A stretch of 59,170 nucleotides of DNA, taken from Tubiluchus corallicola. Taxonomy: Eukaryota > Priapulida > Priapulimorpha > Priapulimorphida > Tubiluchidae. The notes beneath the pieces are model-generated. The model was not told the origin of the DNA. It did not search any database and worked only from the letters and a program-made list of their open reading frames with translations. The DNA is taken from positions 1-59,170 of the forward strand of contig JAQGDQ010001151.1 in the NCBI GenBank assembly GCA_030141605.1. Reading direction: 5' to 3'. Made by a program: the position numbers and the translations under genes. Positions 1-14,948 of this stretch are shown piece after piece (within the stretch, counting starts at the first letter, position 1; every line of letters starts with the position of its first letter).

Positions 1-437
1 CTAGTGAAAATCCGCTCGTATAAGAATCACCCTTCTTTCGATAGTAGAATCAATTTTGGCGCCAACTCCATTGTCTCTCACGCCCTGCTTGCATGGTTCT
101 GCGCAGTGGGCATGGCGGACACCACAGAGATTTCAAATTTGTTTGTTTTATGACAAAAATTATGCGCATTAAAAAAGTTTTAAGGCAATTCTGGCATCAT
201 GAAATATTTACCCAACCATGAAATAAAAACATTAGTCTAGGAATTTTTAGGTCCTTTTAGGCCAGAAAAACATTATGCTGTTTCATGTTGTTTCTAGCGT
301 AATTTCGGGAAATAAATAATTTTTACGTGCACAAAATTTTTTTAAAGCAATTCTGGGTCATGCTCGTTATAAGAATCGCTCGTTATAAGAATCACTTTGC
401 CTTCTCCCGAGGTGATTCTTATAACGAGAGTCCACTG
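1..437. mobile_element. TIR MITE with TA target site (pogo/Tc-like), left edge at window start
   Basis: The right end reads GTGATTCTTATAACGAGAG then TCCACTG followed by TA. The first 35 bases of the window carry the inverted counterpart (CGTATAAGAATCACC), so the element nearly fills positions 1-437. An extra internal copy of the terminal motif TCGTTATAAGAATC lies near 363-395. There is no coding capacity. The superfamily is inferred from the TA site and the CAGT-type terminus only. Confidence 0.55.
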
Positions 438-663
438 TACACGCTTTTCTAATTGATTAAACTTTGTGAAAGGTCTACGGGCAAGGGCCTAACTGGTAAC
501 CATGTATTTCTTAGCAAAATTAGATGGGACAACCGAAGTTCATAAATTATGATATTGATTTCGAGATAATGTACATAGTTTAAACTAATAGTAGTACGTA
601 TATAGAGTTAGGAGGTTTACATTCCGTAGACAAACCAGAGAAGAAAATATCTTAGGTACTCAC

Positions 664-804
664 GGGGGTAACATTCTGTGAAGAAGCTGATCTGTTTTCT
701 TTTTCTCTTCGCACAGCTGCTGTGTTCTATCAGCAACTAGTTCTTCCAGGTTGTTGGCATGTTTCTCTAACATGGACACCATGTTGTCCATGATGCGTGT
801 AGAT
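664..804 (-). CDS. Receptor guanylate cyclase, one internal exon (dimerisation/signalling-helix region)
   Basis: On the minus strand an acceptor (TGTAG, exon from 804) and a donor (GTGAGT after 664) bound 141 nt. The 46 encoded residues contain IMDNMVSMLEKHANNLEELV, then ADRTQQL, EEKKKTDQLL and HRMLPP. In membrane guanylate cyclases this is the coiled linker between the kinase-homology domain and the cyclase domain; the LLxxMLP ending directly precedes the catalytic core. It enters and leaves in phase 2. No neighbouring exon of the same strand is seen: the next exon would lie left of the window, and nothing upstream to the right was found. The catalytic exons at 4541-5633 are on the opposite strand, so they cannot belong to the same transcript as the sequence stands. 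Confidence 0.75.
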
Positions 805-1045
805 CTACATTGAAAACAAGTGAGCATGCGTTTGTAATTAGACACGAATGTGTAATTGTGACTCAATGAAAATGAACGCATTTCTCATGTAGAAACATTT
901 TTCATTTTGACGTTTTTACACTAAAGATATGCAACTGATTATTTTCTTTGCAAATAATAACTATTAATTCAGATAACAAGGGCAGATGTTCTTAGAGCAC
1001 AAACAGACTAATGTCAAACAATACAGCAACATTGACTTTACTCCC

Positions 1046-2347
1046 TGTGGAAGTTGTAATTGTACATTTTTAATTAGGTGCTGCCATCTATGAACTAATC
1101 CTTTTACTCTACCAGCTACTTACCCCCAGTATAATTGTACGCTCTGCATTCACTGGATCTCTCCCTATTTTACAGTAATGGTTTTTGTGAAGCCAAGTTT
1201 GCATAATCACCTATACCTATATATACTGACTTGTTTTACTTTCTAGTCACTGTCTAACTCTCAGTGTTCAGTGCAGGACACTCTCATTCTCAGTGTTCAG
1301 TGCAGGACACTCTCATTCTCAGTGTTCAGTGCAGGACACTCTCACTCTCAGTGTTCAGTGCAGGACACTCTCATTCTCAGTGTTCAGTGCAGGACACTCT
1401 CACTCTCAGTGTTCAGTGCAGGACACTCTCATTCTCAGTGTGCAATGCAGGAGACTCTAACTCTCAGTGTTCAGTGCAGGAGACTCTAACTCTCAGTGTT
1501 CAGTGCAGGACACTCTCATTCTCAGTGTTCAGTGCAGGACACTCTCACTCTCAGTGTTCAGTGCAGGACACTCTCACTCTCAGTGTTCAGTGCAGGACAC
1601 TCTCATTCTCAGTGTTCAGTGCAGGACACTCTCACTCTCAGTGTTCAGTGCAGGACACTCTCACTCTCAGTGTTCAGTGCAGGACACTCTCATTCTCAGT
1701 GTTCAGTGCAGGACACTCTCATTCTCAGTGTTCAGTGCAGGACACTCTCATTCTCAGTGTTCAGTGCAGGACACTCTCATTCTCAGTGTTCAGTGCAGGA
1801 CTCTCTCATTCTCAGTGTTCAGTGCAGGACACTCTCATTCTCAGTGTTCAGTGCAGGACACTCTCACTCTCAGTGTTCAGTGCAGGACACTCTCACTCTC
1901 AGTGTTCAGTGCAGGACACTCTCATTCTCAGTGTTCAGTGCAGGACACTCTCATTCTCAGTGTTCAGTGCAGGACACTCTCATTCTCAGTGTTCAGTGCA
2001 GGACACTCTCACTCTCAGTGTTCAGTGCAGGACACTCTCACTCTCAGTGTTCAGTGCAGGACTCTCTCACTCTCAGTGTTCAGTGCAGGACTCTCTCACT
2101 CTCAGTGTTCAGTGCAGGACACTCTCACTCTCAGTGTTCAGTGCAGGACACTCTCACTCTCAGTGTTCAGTGCAGGACTCTCTCACTCTCAGTGTTCAGT
2201 GCAGGACTCTCTCACTCTCAGTGTTCAGTGCAGGAGACTCTAACTCTCAGTGTTCAGTGCAGGACACTCTCATTCTCAGTGTTCAGTGCAACAGTCATTC
2301 TACTCATGTGTATGTACCTAGTTAATAAACACTTTTCTGTGCAAATA
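1046..2347 (+). mobile_element. LTR copy 1 (3'-truncated) with expanded internal minisatellite
   Basis: It begins TGTGGAAGTTGTAA at 1046 and matches the two intact solo LTRs at 4920-5405 and 26792-27198: GTGCTGCCATCTAT, CACTGGATCTCTCCCTATTT, TGGTTTTTGTGAAGCCA, then a TATA-like CCTATATATACTGACT and a poly(A) signal AATAAA near 2324. Homology stops near 2347, so the last ~75 bases of the LTR are missing and no matching target duplication is found. It is about three times as long as its relatives because of the 29-bp array inside it. Confidence 0.8.
1259..2288 (+). repeat. 29-bp minisatellite, about 35 copies, inside an LTR
   Basis: The unit is CTCTCAYTCTCAGTGTTCAG plus TGCAGGACA. A few units carry TCTCTAAC or GACTCTCTC variants. 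Because 29 is not a multiple of 3 and the unit has no stop in any register, all forward frames stay open (up to 353 codons); these are not genes. The same core (CTCAGTGTTCAGTG) occurs once in the LTR at 26792 and two or three times in the LTR at 4920. Confidence 0.95.
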
Positions 2348-5633
<3,286 letters not shown>

Positions 5634-5713
5634 GTATGGAAACTCAAAATGTTGTGGCACCACGTGGTTTGGGTACCTACGTATATACCACATATGTTAC
5701 CTAATACTATATA

Positions 5714-6135
5714 CAGGGCCTATATCAGCCTAAGCGAGGCCCGGGGAAGTGGGGCGTGTGAGACCCCATCGGGTGGGAGGGGGTGGGGCGAAGCACGAGG
5801 GGGGCGGTCGCCACCATGGTTGACGCTGAGAAAATTTTTGAACTGCTAGAACGCTGGAGAAGCATTTTCGAAGAGAAAATATGGAGTTATACAGTTGTTA
5901 AACGAAAACAGTTGAAAGAAAAACTGCTTTATTCTCAAGACCAGTCCTTAATATTAGTCAATACTGGCAAACGGTGCGCATGCGGCAAGAGAAAGAGAGA
6001 GAGCGAGAGAGAGGGAGAGAGAGGAGGCAGTATCTTCGCATAAAGCAAAAAAAATGTTACCTTGGCGCGAGGCCCCCCCTGGAGGGTGAGGCCCCGGGCA
6101 AGTATCCCCACTTCCTCCCCTTGAAATAGGCCCTG
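5714..6135. mobile_element. hAT-type MITE, family A, copy 1
   Basis: The 13-bp terminal inverted repeats are CAGGGCCTATATC and GAAATAGGCCCTG. A perfect 8-bp target duplication ACTATATA (5706-5713, 6136-6143) flanks it; 8 bp is the hAT hallmark. The interior has a GA-rich run (5990-6030) and no transposase. An 86-codon open frame inside it is not a gene. A shorter copy lies at 16592-16843. Confidence 0.93.
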
Positions 6136-6154
6136 ACTATATACTACATTGAAT

Positions 6155-6806
6155 CAGTGGCGTAGCAAGAGCTGGTGGCGCCTAGGGGCAAAAAAACTTC
6201 TGGCACCCTACCCTTTTAATGTTATGATCATTTGTTTCGTGAGGGAAGCTAAAAATTGTGCCCGTTTTGCGTCCCTGTGCCCGATTCTCGTTTTTCGACA
6301 TGCTTGGATAAAGATAAACATTTTTTCTAAGAATCAACCCTGAGTTTGATTTGCGGTACTGCACGAGGATAACTCTTTTCTATGTATTAGTTGCGCGTAA
6401 CGCCTGCAACTTCAGCTCCAGCATTAAAACACGCAATGATTATAAAAGATACAGAACACTAAAGATTTTCACAATAATACAATCGGCGTTTAGAGGAACG
6501 CCATTGTTTCTCCCAAAATTATCGATCTGCTAAGCACATGGACACCCTACACACGTTGTTAAGTAACAATATTAACCTCTTTTTTAGGCTGTATGTAGTA
6601 ATTAAGTCAGCTATGATGATCTCTGACTAGGTAATTTTGTTGTAGTTTGAAAACTTCTATTAACTGTTTTGTTAATATCGGATTAGTAATTAATAATTAA
6701 CAATTATTGAACATTACAGTTTGAATTCTGCACCCTCTCACTCTTACGCCCGGGGGGGGGGGGTGATTGCCCCTGTCACCCCCCCCCCAACGTTGCTACA
6801 CCTTTA
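6155..6806. mobile_element. hAT-type element, degenerate
   Basis: It starts CAGTGGCGTAGCAA (6155) and ends TTGCTACACCTTTA (6806), imperfect inverted repeats. The flanks CATTGAAT (6147-6154) and CATTAAAT (6807-6814) are an 8-bp duplication with one mismatch. Near the right end a G13 run and a C10 run face each other (6752-6788). It begins 3 bp after the target duplication of the previous MITE. Confidence 0.72.
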
Positions 6807-6946
6807 CATTAAATAGAATTATGACGTTATCTGTCATCTTACACTTAGAAGATGTCCGAAAGTGACTGCTTTATCTTTAAAATTTCATATTAAACACCAA
6901 TTAGCTATAGCCAGGAATTACCCATTGTCAACTGACGGTAGGACAT

Positions 6947-7013
6947 TGAGTATGAGTATGAGTGTGAGTGTGAGTGTGAGTATGAGTATGAGTATGAGTA
7001 TGGGTATGGGTAT

Positions 7014-7047
<34 letters not shown>

Positions 7048-7107
7048 GTGAGTGTGAGTGTGAGTGTGAGTGTGAGTATGAGTATGAGTATGAGTATGAG
7101 TATATGA

Positions 7108-7142
<35 letters not shown>

Positions 7143-8133
7143 AGTGTGAGTGTGAGTGTGAGTATGAGTATGAGTATGAGTATGAGTATATGAGTATGGG
7201 TATGGGTATGGGTATGAGTGTGAGTGTGAGTGTGAGTATGAGTATGAGTATGAGTATGAGTATGAGTATATGAGTATGGGTATGGGTATGGGTATGAGTG
7301 TGAGTGTGAGTGTGAGTATGAGTATGAGTATGAGTATGAGTATGAGTATGAGTATGAGTATATGAGTATGGGTATGGGTATGGGTATGAGTGTGAGTGTG
7401 AGTGTGAGTATGAGTATGAGTATGAGTATGAGTATGAGTATGAGTATGAGTATGAGTATGAGTATGAGTATATGAGTATGGGTATGGGTATGGGTATGAG
7501 TGTGAGTGTGAGTATGAGTATGAGTATGAGTATGAGTATATGAGTATGGGTATGGGTGTGAGTGTGAGTGTGAGTGTGAGTGTGAGTATGAGTATGAGTA
7601 TGAGTATGAGTATGAGTATGGGTATGGGTATGGGTATGAGTGTGAGTGTGAGTGTGAGTATGAGTATGAGTATGAGTATGAGTATGAGTATGAGTATATG
7701 AGTATGGGTATGGGTATGAGTATGAGTATGAGTATGAGTATGAGTATGAGTATGAGTATGGGTATGAGTATGAGTATGAGTATATGAGTATGGGTATGAG
7801 TATGAGTATATGAGTATGGGTATGAGTATGAGTATATGAGTATGGGTATGAGTATGAGTATATGAGTATGGGTATGAGTATGAGTATATGAGTATGGGTA
7901 TGAGTATGAGTATATGAGTATGGGTATGAGTATGAGTATATGAGTATGGGTATGGGTATGGGTATGAGTGTGAGTGTGAGTGTGAGTATGAGTATGAGTA
8001 TGAGTATGAGTATATGAGTATGGGTATAAGTATAAAGTATAAGCGTAAACGTAAGCGTAAGTATAAGCATAATCATAAGCATAAGTATAAGCATAAGCAT
8101 ATGCATAAACATGAGCATAAGCATAAGTATAAA
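6947..8133 (+). repeat. Hexanucleotide array (TGAGTA/TGAGTG/TGGGTA)n with higher-order blocks
   Basis: About 1.2 kb of 6-bp units. Blocks recur in the order (TGAGTG)3-5, (TGAGTA)3-10, a TATATGAG junction, then (TGGGTA)2-5. From 7790 a shorter block repeats about six times. From about 8027 the array decays into TAAGCA/TAAGTA units. The long open frames it creates (up to 414 codons of Thr-His/Ser-Tyr/Ile-Leu) are artefacts of a 6-bp period without stops. It is not the TTAGGG telomere repeat. Confidence 0.95.
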
Positions 8134-8570
8134 AGTATTTACATTTTTAGGTTGTTCCAAATCACGAGGCACTGCTTGCTTAACAGTTTACACTATTTCC
8201 AAGACACCATTGCAACAGTTTACTAGGCCTAAAGCTTTTCTAAAGTTCTAGATTGATAGCTTTAAAGATCTAAACCAGATTCTGAAGTTCCTTTTTTAAC
8301 GTTACTCACAATTGACTACTGAGGTAGTTTAGGCATTACTGTATTGATAGCAACATTCTTATTTTTGCAAATTATGATTGTTTAGGGCAAAGGGTCTGTG
8401 ACTACATACTGGTTGATTTGCAAAGAAGGACTGAAAGTGAAAACACCTACTGTAGGCATAGAAATGGATTGAATGGTACAACTTCACGCAAAACACAAGT
8501 GGAAAATGCAAGCAAGATTCGAGTTGCAACATGACAAAGAGTCTTATTACAAACATAATTATGTTGTTAA
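8134..8570. other. No gene recognised
   Basis: Unique-looking AT-rich sequence between the hexamer array and the LINE insertion. It contains no splice-bounded exon, RNA gene or transposon terminus that I can support. Confidence 0.5.
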
Positions 8571-8583
8571 TTATATCACTATA

Positions 8584-10469
8584 TTATTATTAGGGGGGCA
8601 GTGGTGTCGGGGAGATTGTATAGGATGGAGAAATCCCACCCCCCGACACTTTGCTGAGGCCTTCAACAGGCCCATTGCAATTATTCACTGCTATACGTCT
8701 ATTGGTCGTACTCGGCAAGCCTTCCAGCTTGCTTCAGATACGCCGCTAGTTTTTTCAGGTTTAAATTCTCTACAACTGCTCTAAGTGTTGTATTTTTATT
8801 TCCCAGACATTTGATACGAGCACCCTGGTAGGCGGTGCATCGTCCCACGTGATGGTCCGGTGTTTCGTCTTCCTGACCACATTTCGGGCAAATCGCGGAT
8901 TGTGCTCGACAAGTGGTTTTTTTATGTTTTTGGAGATTACAGTGTCCGGTTAGGACCTGTATATCCATGTTGAGTTGAGTTCTACTGAGACTCAGGAGCC
9001 TATTGCAGACTCGGGCCGAGGCCCAGCCCACATGTTCCTTTGTTCTCTTGCAGTCCTCACGATTATTCCACGACGTTTTCCATCGTTTTAGACTCCATCC
9101 CTTAATCGCGTAGACACAGCTAGCGTAAGGGACGGGCAGATAGGGTTCTGGTCCCTCCGGAGAGAGCTCAGATCCCTTTTTAGCAAGCTTGTCCGCCTCT
9201 TCGTTACCATGTACTCCTTCGTGTCCAGGAATCCATGTAACCAAGACTCGGTTTCTTTTTCCAAGTATGTTCAAGTTTTCAACACATCGTAAAACCGAGA
9301 TAGATTTTACTGTATTGTTTTCAGTAGCTTTAATAGCCGCCTGGCTGTCTGACAGGATGACTATTGATTGATTCTGGAGTCCTTCCGAAGACATTATCTC
9401 CGCCGCTTGTGAGATGGCGAAAACTTCTGCCTGGAAAACAGTACTCAATGTCCCAAGATAGAAGAACTCCTCCAATACTCTGGACTCAGTCGGATACTCG
9501 ATACGTATACCTGCACCGATCCTTCCGTCCAGTTTGGAACCATCGGTATAACACCTGACACAGTTCCTATCCATTTCGCCTTCCGATTTGATAGCGATTT
9601 CTTTTTCCTGAATCTGGCATTCGAAATTTCTTTCGAACACGCGTGTTCTTTTTCTTAAATCACCCGGCATATGCAACAGTTGGAGGTCGCGCCTATAGCT
9701 ATTGCACACATCGATATGACTTTTAGACTTACCAAAAGTTCCCACGGTCTTCGCTGTCCAGAGCCCCGCCGTATCTATACGGTATGACCCTCGGACCGCC
9801 TCCGACCGAATGAACTCGTCTATTGGTGTGATACTCAACAACATCTCCAATGCACCGGTAGGAGTACTTGGGAACGCTGAAGAAATCATTAAGCATGCTA
9901 ATCTCTGTACTTTCTGGAGCATTTTCCTGAGGTACATTTTTTCCAACCCGCTGACCCAGGACACACACGCATATGTCATGAAAGGACGCACCATTGCCGT
10001 GTATATCCATTTCATGATCCGCGGTTGGATACCCCACGTTTTACCAACAATTTGTCTGCATTGCATAAGTGCCGCCGTCGCCTTGTTGGTGACTCGTGTT
10101 ATATGGCTCTTCCAAGTCAGTTTACTGTCTAGGGTTACCCCTAGCAGTTTCACTTCATTGGAGAGTTGAAGCTTCTGTCCATTCATCCAGAGATCCCCAA
10201 TATTTGGATTTCTCTTGTTTGTGAACATGATTACTTCGGTCTTACTACTGCTGAATTCTAGTTCAGTTTTCCTGGACCATTCAGCAGCAATGTTAATTAC
10301 ATTTTGCGCCCTCCTTCTGACCGTCGATACGTTCGCACTAGCTATTAGTACTGCCAGGTCGTCGGCATAGGCTTGTGCATAAATTCCATTTTCTTCAAAT
10401 TCCCTAAGCAGAGAGTTCAAGACACAGTTCCATAGCAAGGGAGACAGTATTCCGCCTTGGGGGTTTCCC
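8584..10469 (-). mobile_element. I-type LINE, 5'-truncated, with 13-bp target site duplication
   Basis: A perfect 13-bp repeat TTATATCACTATA lies at 8571-8583 and 10470-10482. On the minus strand the element ends in a (TAA)n tail (plus strand TTATTATTA at 8584-8592), as in I-clade LINEs, rather than poly(A). The other end is cut in the middle of the reverse-transcriptase palm, and an in-frame stop lies just outside the junction. This is the expected product of target-primed reverse transcription that stopped early. The clade is inferred from the tail plus the RNase H domain. Confidence 0.93.
8699..10469 (-). pseudogene. LINE ORF2 remnant: RT C-terminal part plus RNase H
   Basis: The frame opens at the insertion junction with KGNPQGGILSPLLWN (RT motif before the active site). 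It reaches the catalytic YADD some 15-20 residues later and continues through the RT thumb (KLLGVTLDSKLTW). It then has an RNase H domain with CYTDGSK, an AEVFAIS glutamate, LSDSQAAIKA and the GHEGVHGNEEADKLAKKGS ending. A CxxC..HHxxxxC knuckle (CPKCGQEDETPDHH) lies near the C-terminus. There are no internal stops, so the copy is fairly young. The APE endonuclease, ORF1 and the front half of RT are absent, so it cannot move by itself. Stop at 8699; 3' UTR 8593-8698. Confidence 0.93.
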
Positions 10470-10482
10470 TTATATCACTATA

Positions 10483-13400
10483 GCTCACTTGTTCTGTTAG
10501 AGCTAGGTTTGTGTGTTATAAAAAAAAGTTGTAACTTGTGTGCATGATCTCTGTTATTATTGAACGATCATCGTGCATCATTATTACGCATGAATTGTAG
10601 AGTTGAGTAGTGTAATCATTATTATTGTTAAAGATGTTAAATGAACCTCGTTATTCGATTCTGATGTTGCTAGCACATCAAAACTTACGATTTCTTTAGA
10701 TCTCGTTGTTTAGAACAGAGATCAAACACAAGTTCTGATCTGATTCTCATCTGTCGTAGGAGCTTTTATTTCTCCAGCTACTGTGGTATATTTTTTGCTA
10801 ATTTGGGTAAATTGTAAGTGACTGGAGAATATTAATTAGCCAAGTGCCCGTACATCCGATTTTAAAATGTCTGCGCATAAATTATGTTATTATATCAATG
10901 GTGTTTCAAAGTCCTGAAACCATTGTCAAACAAATTCACTTAACACTTGTTACATGGAAGAAAAGAATTTTAATGCAGTCCCAAATTAACCAATGTATGT
11001 TAGGTTGTACAATGTACATGGATGCTAAAAGTAAGACTTTCAACCTGTTGAATGTAAGTGTGCCAATATTATTACTAAAAAACAGCATTAAGCCCAACAA
11101 GGGGCCGCTAGCTGTTGTCATGCAGATATCTAACATGAAGGTGCAATAGTCAAGAACAGAAAATTAATCTTTTCAGTTTTTCTGAATGACTTTTTATATG
11201 ACATAATAGCCCCGCTGGATAAACTTTAAAAAGACGAATTTTTTATTGGCACTTATTTTGATCTTCTATCATCTTTTTCTTATTTCTGTAATGTGTTTCT
11301 ACTTTTCTCGTTACAATTTCTCCAGAAAAACAAAACTACAAGAACGACGTTTTCTCTAAGCGTGAAACGCCGTGAATACAGAACGACAAAGACAACTGAA
11401 ACAATGGCTCATTGGTAGGTTTATTTCTTTGACTGATGATTTCCACGCTTACCAGTGCGCCTTGTACTACGACTTTTATTTTTTTACTATAATTCATTCT
11501 TATGCTGCATTGTAATTACTTGTAGATTCATTGTAACTAATCTTTATCATTTTAGTTGCTGCTGTGTAAACACTAAGATGGTGTCACCGTAAATCGCATC
11601 GTGATTATTTCAATTTAAATTCTAACTCTTGAGAATAAGGCAGTTTAAAAAGAAATAAATATAAAGAAAATGTTTTCTTTGCTGCACTTGAAGTACTTTT
11701 TTGTAAAAGCAAAATTATGTTTTAAACGGTACTGATTGTCCAGCACACCGTAATGTTTTCAGATGTGGGTATAAAATAAATAAATGCAACTTAACTTGAA
11801 AAATTTAGATGTTATCTTGTCACGCAGTCTGTATACCCTTTTACCACTAGACTTCCGTGCGATATAATTACAGTTTTTTGCATATTTTAGCTAAGAATAT
11901 GGTTTACCTTTTATTGCACTATACCGGTAATTTCAGCTAGTCTTGTTGTAATAATTCTTTCTTATTATAACATCGATCTATTGTCCCTGTGGTAAATGTT
12001 AAAATATTCAAAATAATGTTTTTAATTATTATTATTTTTTATGAAACGTATCGGGTTTATGGATCTCATGTATTTTACTTTGATTCAAGCTTAATGACCT
12101 CTCTTAACACTGTATAGATCACAAACAGTTGTTTAGATTGCTTAGAAGAGAATTGCTGTATTGCAGAAATTTAATTGGCTTTGACCTGTTATATTAAATT
12201 TTAATAATCATTGTATTTTGTAGCTGTGTGTGTATGCTATTGGATCGAGATATGCATTAAAATTAAGTTCAGTTGGCATTTTATACTTAATTATAGAAAC
12301 ATTATTATAGTTATGTCTGGCTGAATAATAAGAATTATAATTTTATTATATTACAGGTGAACTATATCATACATTTGCTCAAAGATAATTATTAGCGTGA
12401 CGAAACCAGATTATGACCAATTTATGTTTTACACTGTGCAAATAATAAATTATTTAAATAATACCGATTTAATAATATTTTATCATTAATTTTGATGCAA
12501 CGAATACCAACTTTCATTTATTAAAAAAGAATTAAAACGATGAAAAAGCGCAACATATTAATGTGCCGCTGCGGTTTATCATCACGTGACAAAAAAGAAA
12601 AAGAAAAATATAACATAAGAACACTATAACTAATTTTTGGGGTCTTTTAATATAATTATCAAATTAAAAACTTTATATACTTCAAAAAGGATACAACCAC
12701 ATAAACTATGCATCATCACATCATCATGATACGATGATGCGCTTATATAGCATGATCTCTACTAGTACAATGTATAATTATTACATAATGTACAAAATCC
12801 GTTTAGGCAATTGTAATTTGCTATTATGTGCCAAATTAGTCTGAAAGCAGGATAATATTAATTTTACTAATAATGTTAAAATAAATGAACCTCGTCTAAA
12901 TAAACTATGCTCCAAGTTCATTGCCATGTCTTCTATGGACTACTCAGCTTAGCAACATCAGCATAACATTGGAATTAAGTGCTTAACTGGTTGGTGCAGA
13001 GTGATAATTTGTCTACCACAATCACTTGGCTGAGTAGACTGTGTGTACTGTTGTGCAGCCTTACACTTATTGTAATCTAATGACCCTAGTTTAAAATTAG
13101 AGTCATTTCTACATGCAAGACTTCTTCACATTTCCTTCTTTTTTTAACAATTAAGTTTGGTTTAAAAATTGTGCATTTATACTAGCATTGATAAAATCGC
13201 GATTGTAAGTGACTATTTGAATATCATTAATATACGTGCTAAATGCTCTGTATTTGGAAGAGTCAGAGTGCAGTAGCTACAAAAAACTCTCCCCTGGTCT
13301 TATTCTATTCAGCTTAGTAATAGAATGTATGCATTATATAAATCAAAATTTTGTATTATATTGTGCTATAAGTTCACATCTTCGCGAGATTATTAAAACG

Positions 13401-14948
13401 TCTCAAAACTTTAATTATGACATAAACAACAATAAATAAGTATGTACAAGGCGCTAGGTTATCACGAAATATTCGTTTGGTGTGAGAGTGGTAGATCTAT
13501 AACATCTACTTTCCACAGACAGTTATGGACTCTAGGAGAATGAACCAATTCAAGTCGGTGACCACGGATCGAATGGAAGAACTGGATGCACGCTAAGCCG
13601 CACGTTTATGAGGAAATTCTCTCTATAAACATTGATAAACCAAGTCTGAAAGTGGCACCCAAAGTAATATTTGCTGTTGTGTAATGAAATACAAATAATC
13701 GTTTGCACATTACAAATAATCCATGAGAGTTTTTACTCGCATCATCACCCTATATGCTAAAGAGGGAAATGGAAGAGTCGAGTACGCATTGGTAGATTGG
13801 CCGACAAGTGTGTTAATTACTACATATATGAGTAAAGCAGCAATGAGTCAAAGTGGGTTTGGAAATAAACGAATGTAAATTGACTGCAGGGAGTACAAGT
13901 AATTCACTTGAATCACTTCATTGCAGTTACTGGCTGCTGCATGTGTCATCATCAAATTTGGTCTGCTTTTGTTCTAACAAATTCAACAAGTATCATGTAA
14001 ATTCGGGACTAGCGTCACTTCTAACAGACAGAAGTCTTTTATCGCAATTCCAGGTTGTGCACCTATCCCGGCGAGACAATTTTTAGGTGAGGTGAACGTG
14101 TTATGCTAATAAAGTCTAGGCAAGTTCACACTTTATTGTCGAAACGACTGATTCTTCATTAGTTGTATTGTTGTTTATTTCTACGTCAATCGTAATAATA
14201 AGAGATTATTTTAGGCTCCTCTTAAAATGTACATGATGTATATTAAAAATACCAAAGCACAAAAATGTGAATTTCCCTCAGTTAATTTTTCTGTTCCTAC
14301 TTTGCTCTTTTAGTTTTACTTAGCCTATCTGATTTACAGTGCAATGGTACTGCATTTTACCGTTGTGGTGGTAGTATTATCCTATTACAAAGTCACGATA
14401 ACTGCAGTAGTTTTAATGAAAATGTAGTGTATTTATTAAAACACTACGGTAAGTTTTAACAGGGAATCTCAAAGTATGTGGAGATTAACAGTAAATGGCA
14501 ATGCCTATGTCACAAGTAGTATATGACCAATATGATAGAGGGGAGTGTGGCCGCAGTTGAAACCACAGCATTCTCATATCGCGCTGTATTCTTTATTTTA
14601 TAGTTAAAAAATGTTATTTTTTATCATTTTTATGTGTATCAATTTAAAATATAAATTAGTTGAAAGAAATAAAGTATTTTTTGTCATGTTTCAAAGTGAT
14701 TAGCTAGACTGCACAAGCAGTTCTGAGAAAAATAAACTACTAATTTAGTTAAATTTGTTCCTGATTTAACAAATACTTTCAGGTATGTAATAGTAATCGA
14801 TCACATTGTCTGTGCCATTTTTGGACTTTCATGGTATTAGTGCCACTCATTTGGACAGCCAGCAAAATCATTCAAAAGTACTAGAAGTGATTTTGTCTCA
14901 CAACTAAAACATTCTGAATTGTGTAAATAGTAAGATCTTAACACCTAA
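10483..14948. other. No gene recognised; upstream region of the BAK-like gene
   Basis: 4.5 kb of AT-rich sequence. The open frames (for example 10844-11149 and 13853-14086) have no recognisable domain, biased composition or splice context. Possible splice-like sites occur, for example a donor after ATGGCTCATTG near 11415 and an acceptor TTTCCACAG near 13518. These could mark 5' UTR exons of the gene at 14949, but I cannot support any of them. Confidence 0.5.

Noticed and set aside
6928-8172. 414-codon minus-strand frame of Thr-His and Ile-Leu runs
   Set aside because: It is a translation of the hexanucleotide array.
10844-11149. 101-codon plus-strand frame as a small gene
   Set aside because: No recognisable domain and ordinary AT-rich codon composition; chance length for this region.
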